From assembly GCA_004376055.2 (NCBI GenBank), contig CP049016.1, positions 310,001 to 374,000 of the forward strand: a DNA stretch of 64,000 nt. The letters are read 5' to 3'. The notes beneath the pieces are model-generated. The model was not told where the DNA came from. It saw only the letters and a list, made by a program, of their open reading frames with translations, and ran no database searches. The stretch is from Nitrospirales bacterium LBB_01. Its GTDB lineage: Bacteria > Nitrospirota > Thermodesulfovibrionia > Thermodesulfovibrionales > Magnetobacteriaceae. This document shows positions 16,598 to 25,916 of the stretch, in pieces (position 1 is the stretch's first letter; each line of letters opens with the position of its first letter). Made by a program: the position numbers and the translations under genes.

Positions 16598-17734
16598 CTA
16601 GTCGCCTGTCAGATTGGCAATGATTTTGACAACCTCATCGGTGGGGTTTTTGGATTCAAATAAAGCTCGGAGTCTTTTAAAGTCATCAGTCATAGACTCT
16701 CGTTTTGCGCTGTCTTCATAGAGACTCAAGATCTCTGCTGAGATTCTGGCTGGGGTGGCGTCGTCCTGAATTAATTCCTTAACCACCTCGCGTTCCATGA
16801 TGAGGTTAGCAAGATTTATGTGGCTTACGTCTATTATTATTTTTGCGATGCGAAATTCAATTGCTGGCATTTTGTAAAACACCACAAGCGGTATCCCCAT
16901 TAGAGCCGCTTGAAACGCCGCCGTGCCGGATTTCATAAGAGCAACATCGCTTACGGCAAGAACATCCAGCGACCTTTCAGCCACAAACTTAACCTCCAGT
17001 GCTCTAAGAGTTGTAAATAACGCCTTATACCGTTCTATGTGTAGATTTGGCGCTACTGCTATAATAAATTGAAATTCAGAGTGTGCAGACTTAATTGCCT
17101 TAATTGTGTCAACAATTACCGGCAGGTGGCGCTTTAGTTCACCGTCTCTGCTGCCAGGGAAAATTCCAAGCACAGGAGCGTCAGGATTTAAAGAAAACTC
17201 CTCTTTCAGCGATTTGGCATCGGAGACATGCTGAAGCAATTCCTCCATAGCCGGATGCCCTACAAACTCACAATCAGTTCCCTCTTTTTCATACATCTCC
17301 GGCTCAAAGGGAAGTATTGCCGCTATTATGTGGGAACGCTCCGCTATCTTTTTAATTCGCCCGGTTCGCCATGCCCACACCTGTGGGCTAACGTAGTAAA
17401 GCACCTTTATCCCATACTTTTTAGCCGCCTTTGCTACAAAAAGATTAAAATCCGGAAAATCTATCAAAACCAATACATCGACACGTTTTGTTTTAAAAAT
17501 CTCAGTGAGTTTTCTGTATGTGCCAAAGAGTTTTTTTACCGAGGAAATTGCTCCAAATATTCCAAACGCACTTGTTATACCAGCAATAAGTTCAACCCCC
17601 TCAGTCTCCATCTTACTGCCGCCCACGCCCAGAAGAAACACATCCGGCCATTTTTCTTTTAACTTCTTAGCAAGCAGTGCGCCGTATAGCTCACCGGAGG
17701 ACTCACCGGCTATAATCATCACCCTTAAAGGCAT
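16598..17734 (-). CDS. lpxB: Lipid-A-disaccharide synthase
   Basis: 378 residues, standard length. It starts MIIAGESSGELYGALLAKKL and carries LIDFPDFN, YYVSPQVWAWR, LGIFPGSRDGE and LMKSGTAAFQAAL, all LpxB hallmarks. It joins lipid X and UDP-2,3-diacyl-glucosamine. Its start overlaps the end of the aminotransferase gene by 10 bases, so the three genes 19835-16598 form one operon. The neighbours suggest the acceptor sugars carry a 3-amino group. Confidence 0.96.
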   Translation of the reverse strand: MPLRVMIIAGESSGELYGALLAKKLKEKWPDVFLLGVGGSKMETEGVELIAGITSAFGIFGAISSVKKLFGTYRKLTEIFKTKRVDVLVLIDFPDFNLFVAKAAKKYGIKVLYYVSPQVWAWRTGRIKKIAERSHIIAAILPFEPEMYEKEGTDCEFVGHPAMEELLQHVSDAKSLKEEFSLNPDAPVLGIFPGSRDGELKRHLPVIVDTIKAIKSAHSEFQFIIAVAPNLHIERYKALFTTLRALEVKFVAERSLDVLAVSDVALMKSGTAAFQAALMGIPLVVFYKMPAIEFRIAKIIIDVSHINLANLIMEREVVKELIQDDATPARISAEILSLYEDSAKRESMTDDFKRLRALFESKNPTDEVVKIIANLTGD

Positions 17735-18855
17735 GATCTGATTACATCGGCCACTTTTCTTATGCTCACTTGTGGCATCTCAGGATAGACGGGAAGAGAC
17801 AGTACCTCTGAGGCCGCCTGTTCAGAAACCGGCAAAACCCCTCGTTTCAATCCCTGTCCTTTGAGCGCCTCTTGTAGGTGCATCGGAATTGGATAGTAAA
17901 CAACTGAGGATATTCCTTCATTTGAAAGCGTCTCTTTTATCTTATCCCTGTGAGGAGAGCGTATTGTATATTGGTGGTAACTGTGAGTGTAACCATCTGG
18001 CTCAGCTGGGCATTTTACCACATCTTTAAGGAGTGAATTGTAAAGGTTGGCATTTTCCCGCCGCATTCTGTTTTTTTCGTCAAGCCTCGCTAATTTTATA
18101 AGCAGCACTCCAGCTTGAATCTCATCCAGTCTGCTGTTAAACCCCACCTCAGTATGTATATAGTTACCGCGTGAGCCGTGATTTCTCAAACTCAGGATTC
18201 TTTCATAAATCGTATCGCTTTTTGTCACTACAGCGCCGCCGTCACCGTAGCAGCCAAGATTTTTGCTTGGATAAAAACTAAAACATCCGGTATCGCCAAA
18301 TGTGCCGGTTCTTCTGCCGTTTATCAGCGCTCCGGTTGATTGAGCGCAGTCCTCTATCACATAAAGATTATGGCTATTTGCAATATCCATTACTCTGTCC
18401 ATATCGCAAGGCAGCCCAAAAAGGTGAACAGGCAAAATGGCGCGGGTTTTCTTAGTGATTTTCTCTTCAATTTTGTTGACGTCTATATTTAGTGTTTTAT
18501 CATCAATATCAACAAACACGGGTTTTGCCCCCATATAGAGAATGCTTTCCACTGTGGCAAAAAACGTAAACGGTGTTGTTATAACCTCATCGTCTTTTTT
18601 TATGGAAAGAGCCGCCAAAGACAAAAACAACGCTCCTGTGCCGGAGGCTACTCCCATGGAGTAGAAATTGTTTGTATTAGAACTGGATAAAAACTGACTG
18701 AATTCTTTTTCAAATTGCTCAACGTGCGGGCCTAACACATATCGGGTACTTTTAAGAATTTCTGTGACTTTCCCTATGACCTCAGCTTCTATTTCAAGAA
18801 ACTCCTTCTTCAAATCCAACATTGGTATCATGTCTGTTTGCTTTATCATGCTCAT
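17725..18855 (-). CDS. DegT/DnrJ/EryC1 sugar aminotransferase (GnnB-like)
   Basis: 376 residues. The PLP lysine is in FYPSKNLGCYGDGG, with the usual GTGALFLSLAAL, VIEDCAQSTGA and GFNSRLDEIQAGVL motifs. This family transaminates 3-keto nucleotide sugars. It lies between a Gfo/Idh dehydrogenase and lpxB, the arrangement known for GnnA-GnnB, which make UDP-2-acetamido-3-amino-glucose so that lipid A carries amide-linked acyl chains. WbpE-like O-antigen synthesis is the alternative. Confidence 0.85.
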   Translation of the reverse strand: MSMIKQTDMIPMLDLKKEFLEIEAEVIGKVTEILKSTRYVLGPHVEQFEKEFSQFLSSSNTNNFYSMGVASGTGALFLSLAALSIKKDDEVITTPFTFFATVESILYMGAKPVFVDIDDKTLNIDVNKIEEKITKKTRAILPVHLFGLPCDMDRVMDIANSHNLYVIEDCAQSTGALINGRRTGTFGDTGCFSFYPSKNLGCYGDGGAVVTKSDTIYERILSLRNHGSRGNYIHTEVGFNSRLDEIQAGVLLIKLARLDEKNRMRRENANLYNSLLKDVVKCPAEPDGYTHSYHQYTIRSPHRDKIKETLSNEGISSVVYYPIPMHLQEALKGQGLKRGVLPVSEQAASEVLSLPVYPEMPQVSIRKVADVIRSCL

Positions 18856-18857
18856 AG

Positions 18858-19835
18858 CTATTTTTTAGCTGCCGCTATATGATCTCTTAGTGCAGTGGTA
18901 ATTCTAAGGGCAAGATCAAGCGCTCTTCTGCCGTCATACCCTGACACCACAGGGTGCCCGCCGCTAATCACACAGTCAACAAAACTTGAAAGCTCCTCCT
19001 TTAACGGTTCAACATCTGAGGCTATATTTATCGTCTCCATATTTCCGCTGTAATCATAACATAGAAGCTCTTGTGTTATGTAATCAAGTGTTAAAAAATT
19101 ATTTTTACCAACGGCCTTAAACGTTCTGCGTTTTTCCTTTGACACTCTGTCAGCCGTGAGTGAGGCTCGCATTCCGTTTTCAAACTCAATCCATGCGCTT
19201 ACTGAATCTAACCGCTCTGATACTACCGACTCCCCCGCTACATGCACCGATTTAACTTCAGACTTTGCCACAGCATAGGCTATGTCAATGTCGTGAATCA
19301 TTAGATCAAGCGTAACGTCCACATTAAGAGCTCTCTCTATCAAAGGCGACACCCGCTCAGCTGCTATATAAATAGGCGTCTCATTGACCAAACATTTACC
19401 GATTGACTTAAACCCCGGATTAAACCTCTCAATGTGCCCAACTTGAAGCACAAGGTCTTTGCTCTGAGACATACGTATCATTACATCGGCCTCATCAACA
19501 GTGGAGGCAATAGGTTTTTCCACAAACAGGTGCACTCCTGCACACATACACTCCATCGCTATATTGTAATGAGTAGCAGTAGGGGTAGCAATGACAACAG
19601 CTTCAACCTGTTTTAACAAGTCTCTGTAGTTTTCATAAACTCTTACATTGAGACGAGTGCCAACCTCCTCGGCAGTGCTTAAATTAATGTCAGATACGGC
19701 AACAAGGTCGGTGTTTTTAAGCTCAGAAAGCACACGAGCATGGTGTTTGCCAAAATATCCAGTTCCTATAACTCCCACCCTTAACCGTGAGCTGTCATCC
19801 GCACCCCTTGCGCTGTCTGCTTCTATATAATACAT
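18858..19835 (-). CDS. Gfo/Idh/MocA oxidoreductase (GnnA-like UDP-GlcNAc 3-dehydrogenase)
   Basis: 325 residues. The N-terminal Rossmann motif is VGVIGTGYFGKHHARVL; the family motif is EKPIAS, and HDIDIAYAV supplies the catalytic-type His/Asp. It would oxidise the sugar 3-OH so that the next gene's aminotransferase can act, as in the GnnA/GnnB pathway. Two bases separate the two genes, and lpxB follows. Substrate is inferred from context. Confidence 0.82.
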   Translation of the reverse strand: MYYIEADSARGADDSSRLRVGVIGTGYFGKHHARVLSELKNTDLVAVSDINLSTAEEVGTRLNVRVYENYRDLLKQVEAVVIATPTATHYNIAMECMCAGVHLFVEKPIASTVDEADVMIRMSQSKDLVLQVGHIERFNPGFKSIGKCLVNETPIYIAAERVSPLIERALNVDVTLDLMIHDIDIAYAVAKSEVKSVHVAGESVVSERLDSVSAWIEFENGMRASLTADRVSKEKRRTFKAVGKNNFLTLDYITQELLCYDYSGNMETINIASDVEPLKEELSSFVDCVISGGHPVVSGYDGRRALDLALRITTALRDHIAAAKK

Positions 19836-20000
19836 AATTGTTAAAAGTTATATTATTTTATCTATAAAATCTGCTTTGTTGTATTTTCACGATTAATTGT
19901 ATATAAAAAATGCAAATTAAAGCAAATAATACCACTTTGTGCTCAAGTATTAATTTTATGAATCTTTTGTCAAACAGGTTAATTTGCTGGTTACTCAGGA

Positions 20001-20125
20001 CGAGATTGCCCTCCCCAGAGGGGATTCCCCTGACCCCCTGCGGGGGTTCGCAATGACGGCTGGTGCTGTGCGTGTACCTCCCTATCCGTCATTACGAGGA
20101 GCGGTAGCGACGTGGTAATCTCATC
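20001..20125 (+). repeat. Type B palindromic repeat, copy 1
   Basis: Begins CGAGATTGCC and ends CGTGGTAATCTCATC, so the ends are inverted copies of GAGATTRCCACG. The interior includes TTCGCAATGACGG and its partner CCGTCATTACGAGGAGCG. About 125 bp, no coding potential. Related copies are at 37071-37170 and 42898-42989. Confidence 0.75.
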
Positions 20126-20138
20126 TTTAATATTATAA

Positions 20139-20345
20139 ATTGCTTATATACTTAACTCAGGTACATGGTTTTATGTCAGCTAAAAAAACATTAAAAAGGA
20201 CTGGATTCCCGCTCGGGGGCGGGAATGACAAAGGAGAGTGCGCTTTCTGTCATTCCTTTACAGGGGAATCCCCTTTTAGGGGAGTGTCATTCCTGCGAAG
20301 GCAGGAATCCAGTTTTTTCTTTGCGGAGCTAACTGCATAGGCAAT
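20139..20345 (+). repeat. MITE-like repeat A, copy 2 (8-bp target duplication)
   Basis: 207 bp, in the opposite orientation to copy 1: it starts ATTGCTTATA...CTTAACTCAG and ends GCGGAGCTAACTGCATAGGCAAT. TATTATAA flanks both sides (20131-20138 and 20346-20353). It has an extra internal segment relative to other copies. It lies directly after a type B repeat, an arrangement repeated at 37071-37388. Confidence 0.85.
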
Positions 20346-20415
20346 TATTATAATTTAGGTTGCTATTTGGTATTATACACTTAACTTGCAGGAACAGCTT
20401 GTAATCAGCTTTTTA

Positions 20416-21327
20416 CTATGAGGTCTCAGCGCTGGCTGTGCCGCTTGAGGTTACAGCAGTTTCAGAGTAGTTTTTATAGTATGACTGCACTTTTGCAATG
20501 TAGTTTTTGGTTTCAGTGGGCATTTTTGTTGGGCGTCTTTCAACATTTCCCATACCCCAGTTGTATGCGGCTACGGCCTGATTGACGTCTCCATCGTATC
20601 TGTCCAGAAGCTGCCGAAGGTATTTGGTGCCTCCCTCGATGTTTTCCTTTGGATTAAATGAATTTTTTACGCCAAGGTCCCTGGCAGTTGCCGGCATAAG
20701 CTGCATAAGTCCGCGTGCTCCGGCTCTGGATACGGCCTTTGAATTGCCGCCGCTTTCGGCTCGCATTACGGCTTTTATCAGAGCTGAGTCAACGCCGTAT
20801 TTATCTGACGCATTTTTTACCATTTCATCGTATTTGTCAACTCGTGAGTTTTGAGGAACTGTGTCGATTGTATCTCTACTATCAGACGGTTTAGTGTCAT
20901 TAACAGTGCCTGGGTCTTCTAAAGGTTTGTACGATTGCTCAAAATCCTGACGCTTTGTTATATTACTTGACGCCAACATTGCATCACGGTAGGCATAGGC
21001 CGACATAGCTCCATAGAGCGATGTAGATGCGCTTGAGGATTTATCGTTTTCTGAACCTATAGCGGGAAGTTGATTCCCAACAGTAGGCAAAATATTCCTA
21101 TTTAATCCGTCATCTTTATTTGTTGAGATGTCGAGGGCTTTAATAAAGCTATCTTTTAGCGTATCCTGTTGATTGGGTACAGATTGCTTATGATTATCTG
21201 ACTTTTTGTGGTTCATTGCAGCATGTAAGACCGCTCTGAAATCCTGCCTGCGACCTAAAGCTGCCCCGTCAGTTTTTGATACCAGATCCTGAGTATTGTC
21301 TAAACTTGTATTTATGTTACCAACCAT
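20416..21327 (-). CDS. Lytic transglycosylase (SLT domain)
   Basis: 303 residues. The first 165 or so are polar and low-complexity with no clear signal peptide. The C-terminal SLT domain has the catalytic Glu in MRAESGGN, followed by AGARGLMQLMPATA, ENIEGGTKYLRQLL and AVAAYNWGMGNV. It cleaves peptidoglycan glycan strands. A long disordered N-terminus without a signal peptide occurs in appendage-linked or secreted transglycosylases, but the neighbours do not settle its role. Confidence 0.88.
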   Translation of the reverse strand: MVGNINTSLDNTQDLVSKTDGAALGRRQDFRAVLHAAMNHKKSDNHKQSVPNQQDTLKDSFIKALDISTNKDDGLNRNILPTVGNQLPAIGSENDKSSSASTSLYGAMSAYAYRDAMLASSNITKRQDFEQSYKPLEDPGTVNDTKPSDSRDTIDTVPQNSRVDKYDEMVKNASDKYGVDSALIKAVMRAESGGNSKAVSRAGARGLMQLMPATARDLGVKNSFNPKENIEGGTKYLRQLLDRYDGDVNQAVAAYNWGMGNVERRPTKMPTETKNYIAKVQSYYKNYSETAVTSSGTASAETS

Positions 21328-21370
21328 ACATATATTTATGCAATTATCGTGCCAATTGGTTGTAAATAGA

Positions 21371-22387
21371 CTACAGGCTTACATCGTAATAGTTGGCGTA
21401 CCAGTCAATGAAATTTTTAATTCCCTCACGGATTGGAGTCTTTGGTCTGAAGTCAAAACTCTGTGTAAGAGCGTCAATGTTGGCGTATGTTGAGGAGACA
21501 TCGCCGGGCTGAATCGGTAGCAATTCCTTGATGGCTTTTTTGTTTAACAGCTCTTCTATGATTTCTATAAAATCCAACAGTTTTATTGGCTGATTGTTGC
21601 CGATATTATAGAGAGTGTAAGGGGCATAACTAACAGAGGGGTCAGGGTTTTCACCGCTCCAGTCTGGGGATGGCTCAGGAATTTTTCCCATTACTCTGAT
21701 TACCCCCTCAACTATGTCATCAATGTAGGTGAAATCACGGTTCATGTCTCCATAGTTAAAAACCTTTATGGGATTTCCCTCAATAATTGCCTTTGTAAAA
21801 AGAAAAAGCGCCATATCGGGGCGTCCCCATGGGCCATACACGGTAAAAAACCTTAACCCTGTCGTTGGCAAACTATAGAGGCTGCTGTAAACATGCGCCA
21901 TTAGCTCGTTTGACTTTTTGGTTGCTGCATAAAGGGACACTGGGTGGTCGACATTTTGAGTAACACTGAAGGGCATATTAGTGTTAGCTCCATACACTGA
22001 GCTTGACGAGGCAAACACAAGGTGTTTAACACCTGTATTTTTGCAGCCCTCAAGGATGTTTAAAAATCCAGTTATATTGGTGTCAACGTAAGAGTATGGG
22101 TTTATCAGGGAGTATCTGACCCCTGCCTGAGCAGCCAAATTTACAACCGTGTCAAAACCATTCTCAAAAACTTTAGCAATGTTTTCCCTGTCGGTCAGAT
22201 CAAACTTATGAAATCTGAAATTATTGTGCTGTTTTAATTGGCTGAGGCGGTCTTGTTTTAGTTTGACGTCGTAGTAGTCATTTAAATTATCTATGCCTGA
22301 GACAGATTTCCCATCTTCAAGAAGTCTCTTGCACAGATGATAGCCAATAAAGCCTGCCGCACCGGTTATAAGTATATTATCGTTCAT
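21371..22387 (-). CDS. UDP-glucuronate 4-epimerase-like NAD-dependent epimerase
   Basis: 338 residues. An SDR-extended fold with [13 protein letters not shown], the [13 protein letters not shown] stretch typical of UDP-glucuronate 4-epimerases, SSSVYGAN, and the catalytic YAATK (YxxxK). It would interconvert UDP-glucuronate and UDP-galacturonate for surface polysaccharide. It overlaps the end of the FAD oxidoreductase gene by 11 bases, so the two are co-translated. Confidence 0.88.
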   Translation of the reverse strand: MNDNILITGAAGFIGYHLCKRLLEDGKSVSGIDNLNDYYDVKLKQDRLSQLKQHNNFRFHKFDLTDRENIAKVFENGFDTVVNLAAQAGVRYSLINPYSYVDTNITGFLNILEGCKNTGVKHLVFASSSSVYGANTNMPFSVTQNVDHPVSLYAATKKSNELMAHVYSSLYSLPTTGLRFFTVYGPWGRPDMALFLFTKAIIEGNPIKVFNYGDMNRDFTYIDDIVEGVIRVMGKIPEPSPDWSGENPDPSVSYAPYTLYNIGNNQPIKLLDFIEIIEELLNKKAIKELLPIQPGDVSSTYANIDALTQSFDFRPKTPIREGIKNFIDWYANYYDVSL

Positions 22388-23738
22388 GTCCCTTTAGCAG
22401 ATGGTTTGTGAGCTTAATACCCTGTGAGACGGCGGGGGGCGTCATACAAAAGAAAAACCCGCCTAATCTCCCAATTGAGTACAGATTTTTATACTTTTTA
22501 TCTATTTCCATAAAATTTCTCTGCAACTCTGTTTCATAATCAAGACTGTAAAGCGGCATTGAGTTGCCAAGCCTTACAACCTTAGACTTACGAAGGTTGG
22601 CGGCTTTAAAAATCCCAGCGCTTTCTATATCTGAGACACATTTGTCAACAAGTTGAGTATCCGTCATCGCCGCAATCTCCGAAGTCTCGTGAATTGTAAC
22701 ACATATACCCTCCTTTTCGTCAGGGGTCTTATCACCAAAAATATTTGAGGGATAATAAACCCGCTTAAATATAAATGAGGGGTCTGTGTAGTAAACATAC
22801 AGGAGAGGTCTTTTTTTGCGACGTTTTTGTTTATATGTCAGAAATACGTTTGTTATATCAGCATAGTGGAATTTTAGTGAGTCGTTACCTAAGAGCGTGT
22901 TTAATTGATTTGCTGAGGCGCTCCATACGACATTTTCAACACTGTGCTTGTTGCCATCAACAATTACAGCAGTTATTTTATCCTCAGTTTTTTCAAACTC
23001 TAATTGTTTACAATTTAAAATTAATTCGCCCCCTGCTTCTTTATATCTTTGCAGAAGTTTATCGGCAATTGTCTGAAAGCCGTTAGCCGGATACACGTAC
23101 TTTTTGCGCATAGCGTTAAAGATATATTTTACTTTATGCAAGATGCCGCCAACATGGGGGTCTCTGAAGGGTTCCTTGCGATGGTGGATGTCTCTGTCCA
23201 CTCTTGCTATCCAGTCGGCATGTACTAAATCGCCGGTCATAAGGGCTTTTTTGTGAATCATGGGGCCAAGCACCTCGTTGTAATAAACAGGGCCAAACTT
23301 TGCCGTAATGTCCGATTCGGCAGATATTAGTTCTTTTGGATTTACTTGCCCTTTTTTAAGATACGACAGAAGTATCTGTTTTTTAATAATCCACGGGTAA
23401 AACAATAGTTCTAAGATTCCAGCAGGCATTGTCCATGACTTTTTTCCGTTAACTATTCCAAATTTCCAAATTCTGGTAATCAGCGGCTCATCTTTCAAAA
23501 GAGTAAAAATGAAATCCTCAGCCTCAGCTCCCGGGTTAGGAAACAGCACATGAGGGCCTAAATCAAATATAATGTCATCAAGAATAAACGAGCGGCACTG
23601 ACCGCCTGCCACAGCTTCTTTCTCCACAATTAAGCACTTTTTGCCCGCCTTAGCCAGCAAGTATCCGGCAGTAAGCCCTGCCACACCTGCTCCTACAATC
23701 AGAGTCAAGTCTCTTTTATCTTCCATATCGCCGCTCAT
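22377..23738 (-). CDS. FAD-dependent amine-oxidase/protoporphyrinogen-oxidase-fold protein
   Basis: 453 residues. The N-terminal dinucleotide motif is [29 protein letters not shown], followed by [10 protein letters not shown], and the C-terminal FAD motif is [10 protein letters not shown]. The family includes desaturases and UDP-galactopyranose-mutase-like enzymes. Pairing with a UDP-uronate epimerase suggests a role in sugar or lipid-linked glycan metabolism, but the substrate is not visible. The start could also be the Met at residue 5. Confidence 0.75.
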   Translation of the reverse strand: MSGDMEDKRDLTLIVGAGVAGLTAGYLLAKAGKKCLIVEKEAVAGGQCRSFILDDIIFDLGPHVLFPNPGAEAEDFIFTLLKDEPLITRIWKFGIVNGKKSWTMPAGILELLFYPWIIKKQILLSYLKKGQVNPKELISAESDITAKFGPVYYNEVLGPMIHKKALMTGDLVHADWIARVDRDIHHRKEPFRDPHVGGILHKVKYIFNAMRKKYVYPANGFQTIADKLLQRYKEAGGELILNCKQLEFEKTEDKITAVIVDGNKHSVENVVWSASANQLNTLLGNDSLKFHYADITNVFLTYKQKRRKKRPLLYVYYTDPSFIFKRVYYPSNIFGDKTPDEKEGICVTIHETSEIAAMTDTQLVDKCVSDIESAGIFKAANLRKSKVVRLGNSMPLYSLDYETELQRNFMEIDKKYKNLYSIGRLGGFFFCMTPPAVSQGIKLTNHLLKGHER

Positions 23739-23792
23739 AAGACGTTACAGGTTAACACAGCTATTGCATCGGTGTCAAAAATAATAATAAAA

Positions 23793-23875
23793 TGGATTCC
23801 TGCCTTCGCAGGAATGACAGAAAAAGAAGAAAATCCTCTCCTTTGTCATTCCCGCCTCCGAGCGGGAATCCAGTC
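23793..23875 (+). repeat. Type A repeat core, copy 3 (ends lost)
   Basis: An 83-bp core with the TGGATTCCTGCC...GCAGGAATGACA hairpin and the TGTCATTCCCGCC...GCGGGAATCCAG hairpin, but without the outer GTTAACTC ends seen in the other copies. It is probably a decayed element in the divergent region before recA. Confidence 0.7.
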
Positions 23876-23918
23876 CTTTTTTATAGATACTTCACCAAAA
23901 AAATTCTACTAAAACCAA

Positions 23919-23949
23919 TTGGAATTTTAAATTCACTATAGGCTATAAT
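23919..23949 (+). promoter_or_regulatory. Possible recA promoter
   Basis: A perfect TATAAT at 23944-23949 lies 86 bases before recA. The best -35 is TTGGAA at 23919-23924 with a long 19-base spacer. An inverted repeat GGTTT-TTT-AAACC (23957-23969) just downstream could be an operator. No LexA box of the Escherichia or Bacillus type is evident. Confidence 0.4.
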
Positions 23950-24034
23950 AGAACAGGTTTTTTAAACCGCATTTAAGGCGTAAGAAGAGCCGTAGCGTAG
24001 GGTTCTGATTCGGGGGAAACGGGGGGAGAGAAAA

Positions 24035-25093
24035 ATGGCAAAAGAAGCTGATACACAAAAGGCAGTTAAAGATAAAGAGCGGGCTATTGAGGCTGCGATA
24101 TCGCAGTTAGAGAAGACCTTTGGTAAGGGGACTGTAATGAAGCTGGGTGAGTCTGCCGTTACTGATGGAATCAGGGTGATTCCTACCGGCTCGCTGACTC
24201 TTGATATTGCTACCGGTGTGGGGGGGCTGCCCAGAGGTCGTGTTGTAGAAATCTTTGGGCCTGAGTCTTCAGGCAAAACGACACTTGCGCTAAGTGCCAT
24301 AGCACAAGCACAGAAGACAGGAGGGGTTGCCGCATTTATTGACGCCGAGCACGCTCTTGATGTTAGCTACGCCTCACGACTGGGCGTTAAGATATCCGAG
24401 CTTTTGATTTCTCAGCCCGATAGCGGTGAGCAGGCACTTGAGGTGGCAGAAACTCTGGTTAGAAGCAATGCGCTTGATATTTTAGTGATAGATTCTGTGG
24501 CAGCACTGGTTCCCAAGGCAGAAATTGAGGGAGATATGGGAGACCAACTACCAGGCCTTCAGGCACGGCTTATGAGTCAGGCTCTCAGAAAGCTCACATC
24601 GGCAATTGCAAGGTCATCAACCACGGTTGTGTTTATAAATCAGATAAGACTAAAAATCGGCGTCATGTTTGGAAGCCCTGAGACCACATCTGGTGGTAAT
24701 GCCCTTAAGTTTTACGCCTCTATGCGGCTTGATATAAGAAAAATAGATAATTTGAAAGTTAATCAGGAAATAATAGGCGGGCGGGTTCGCGTCAAGGTAG
24801 TTAAAAACAAGGTGGCTCCTCCATTTAGACAGGCTGAGTTTGACATATACTACAACGAGGGGATTTCTAAGGCCGGTGAGATTGTTGACCTTGGCGTTGA
24901 GATGGGAGTAATTGAGCGAACCGGCACATGGTACAGCTACGGCACTACAAAGATAGGGCAGGGCAGGGACAATGCCAGACGATTTCTGACTGAAAATGAG
25001 AATATTTTTAAAGAGGCTGAGTTGAGGATACTTGAGGCCGGGAAAATTTCCCGTGCTGTACCTGCCGTCTTAAATCAGGATTTAGATGAGTGA
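24035..25093 (+). CDS. recA: Recombinase A
   Basis: 352 residues. Walker A is [12 protein letters not shown], Walker B is [12 protein letters not shown], followed by [10 protein letters not shown] and the DNA-binding loop region [29 protein letters not shown]. It is full length with a short acidic C-terminus. A strong purine-rich ribosome site (GGGGGGAG) precedes the ATG. It starts a run with recX, a lipoprotein and alaS, all overlapping. Confidence 0.98.
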   Translation: MAKEADTQKAVKDKERAIEAAISQLEKTFGKGTVMKLGESAVTDGIRVIPTGSLTLDIATGVGGLPRGRVVEIFGPESSGKTTLALSAIAQAQKTGGVAAFIDAEHALDVSYASRLGVKISELLISQPDSGEQALEVAETLVRSNALDILVIDSVAALVPKAEIEGDMGDQLPGLQARLMSQALRKLTSAIARSSTTVVFINQIRLKIGVMFGSPETTSGGNALKFYASMRLDIRKIDNLKVNQEIIGGRVRVKVVKNKVAPPFRQAEFDIYYNEGISKAGEIVDLGVEMGVIERTGTWYSYGTTKIGQGRDNARRFLTENENIFKEAELRILEAGKISRAVPAVLNQDLDE

Positions 25094-25575
25094 TGAGTCC
25101 AAAAGCATATGCCCTAAGGATTTTGAATTTCAGAGACAGAAGTGAAAAAGAAATCAGGGAGAAACTCCTGTTAAAAGGATATACGGAGACAGATACGGAG
25201 GAAACTCTGAAGTACCTTAAAGGGGCAGGGTTCATTGACGACTATAAATTAGCCCGCAACATGCTAATTTACTTAGATAGCGCTAAGAAGATGGGTTTAA
25301 GGAGGGTCACCGACACTCTGAAAAGACGCGGCATTCCAGAGAGCGTCATAGAGGAGATGCTGGGTGTGGTTATGGGAGACTTGCAGGATGAGCTTTCCTA
25401 TGGTTACACATTAGAAGGAGAGCTTGCGAAGGCGAAAATTCTTGTTCAAAAAAAGGAAGAAAACTCTTTAAAAAACTATCCTCTCAGAGTTAAACTTAAC
25501 AGGCTATACGGAATCCTTAATCGGAGGGGTTTTGGGGCTGAGACTATAAAACAAGCGTTAAAGGAGGTATCTTGA
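25090..25575 (+). CDS. recX: RecA regulator RecX
   Basis: 161 residues. The N-terminal RecX pattern is [26 protein letters not shown] and the later motif is [14 protein letters not shown]; three-helix repeats continue to the end. RecX binds and modulates RecA filaments. The GTG at 25090 and the ATG at 25093 both overlap the recA stop (TGATG), so expression is coupled to recA. Confidence 0.9.
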   Translation: MMSPKAYALRILNFRDRSEKEIREKLLLKGYTETDTEETLKYLKGAGFIDDYKLARNMLIYLDSAKKMGLRRVTDTLKRRGIPESVIEEMLGVVMGDLQDELSYGYTLEGELAKAKILVQKKEENSLKNYPLRVKLNRLYGILNRRGFGAETIKQALKEVS

Positions 25576-25916
25576 AAACTAAAATTTTGATAGCGGTTTC
25601 ATTTGTGTTAATCCTATCGTGTACGCATACAGTAAAATACACTGAACAAGAGATAGCGGATTATCCTCAAGGCGTCAAGGAATTAATACGTCAGGGGAAA
25701 ATTGATTTTGGCATGACCCCTGAACAGGTGAGGTACTCGCTTGGATCGCCCTCGGATATAAGGATGCTCGATGTGTCGCCCGGCAATGAAGGCGGCGACA
25801 GAATAGAGTGGACATATAAACGGCTGCACTTTTATGTTACGCGGTTGACTTTTAAGAAAGATAAACTTGTTGAAATATATAGTAACGATCCGGAAGTGAA
25901 AAGAAGTGACAGGTAA
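25572..25916 (+). CDS. Small lipoprotein, SmpA/BamE-like
   Basis: 114 residues from a TTG preceded by AAGGAGG. The signal peptide ends at the lipobox ILSC. The mature domain has IDFGMTPEQVRYSLGSPSD and RIEWTYKRLHFYVTRLTFKKDKLVEIY, resembling the BamE/SmpA fold (MTPEQV...LG.P). It is probably anchored at the outer membrane. Start and stop overlap recX and alaS. Confidence 0.7.
   Translation: MKTKILIAVSFVLILSCTHTVKYTEQEIADYPQGVKELIRQGKIDFGMTPEQVRYSLGSPSDIRMLDVSPGNEGGDRIEWTYKRLHFYVTRLTFKKDKLVEIYSNDPEVKRSDR

Larger units (their letters stand above)
19836..20415. other. Gene-free spacer filled with two mobile repeats
   Basis: 580 bases between gnnA-like and the lytic transglycosylase. 19836-20000 is AT-rich with nothing recognisable beyond the promoter space of the divergent minus-strand operon. 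20001-20125 is a type B repeat and 20139-20345 a type A element. 20354-20415 shows nothing. Confidence 0.7.
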
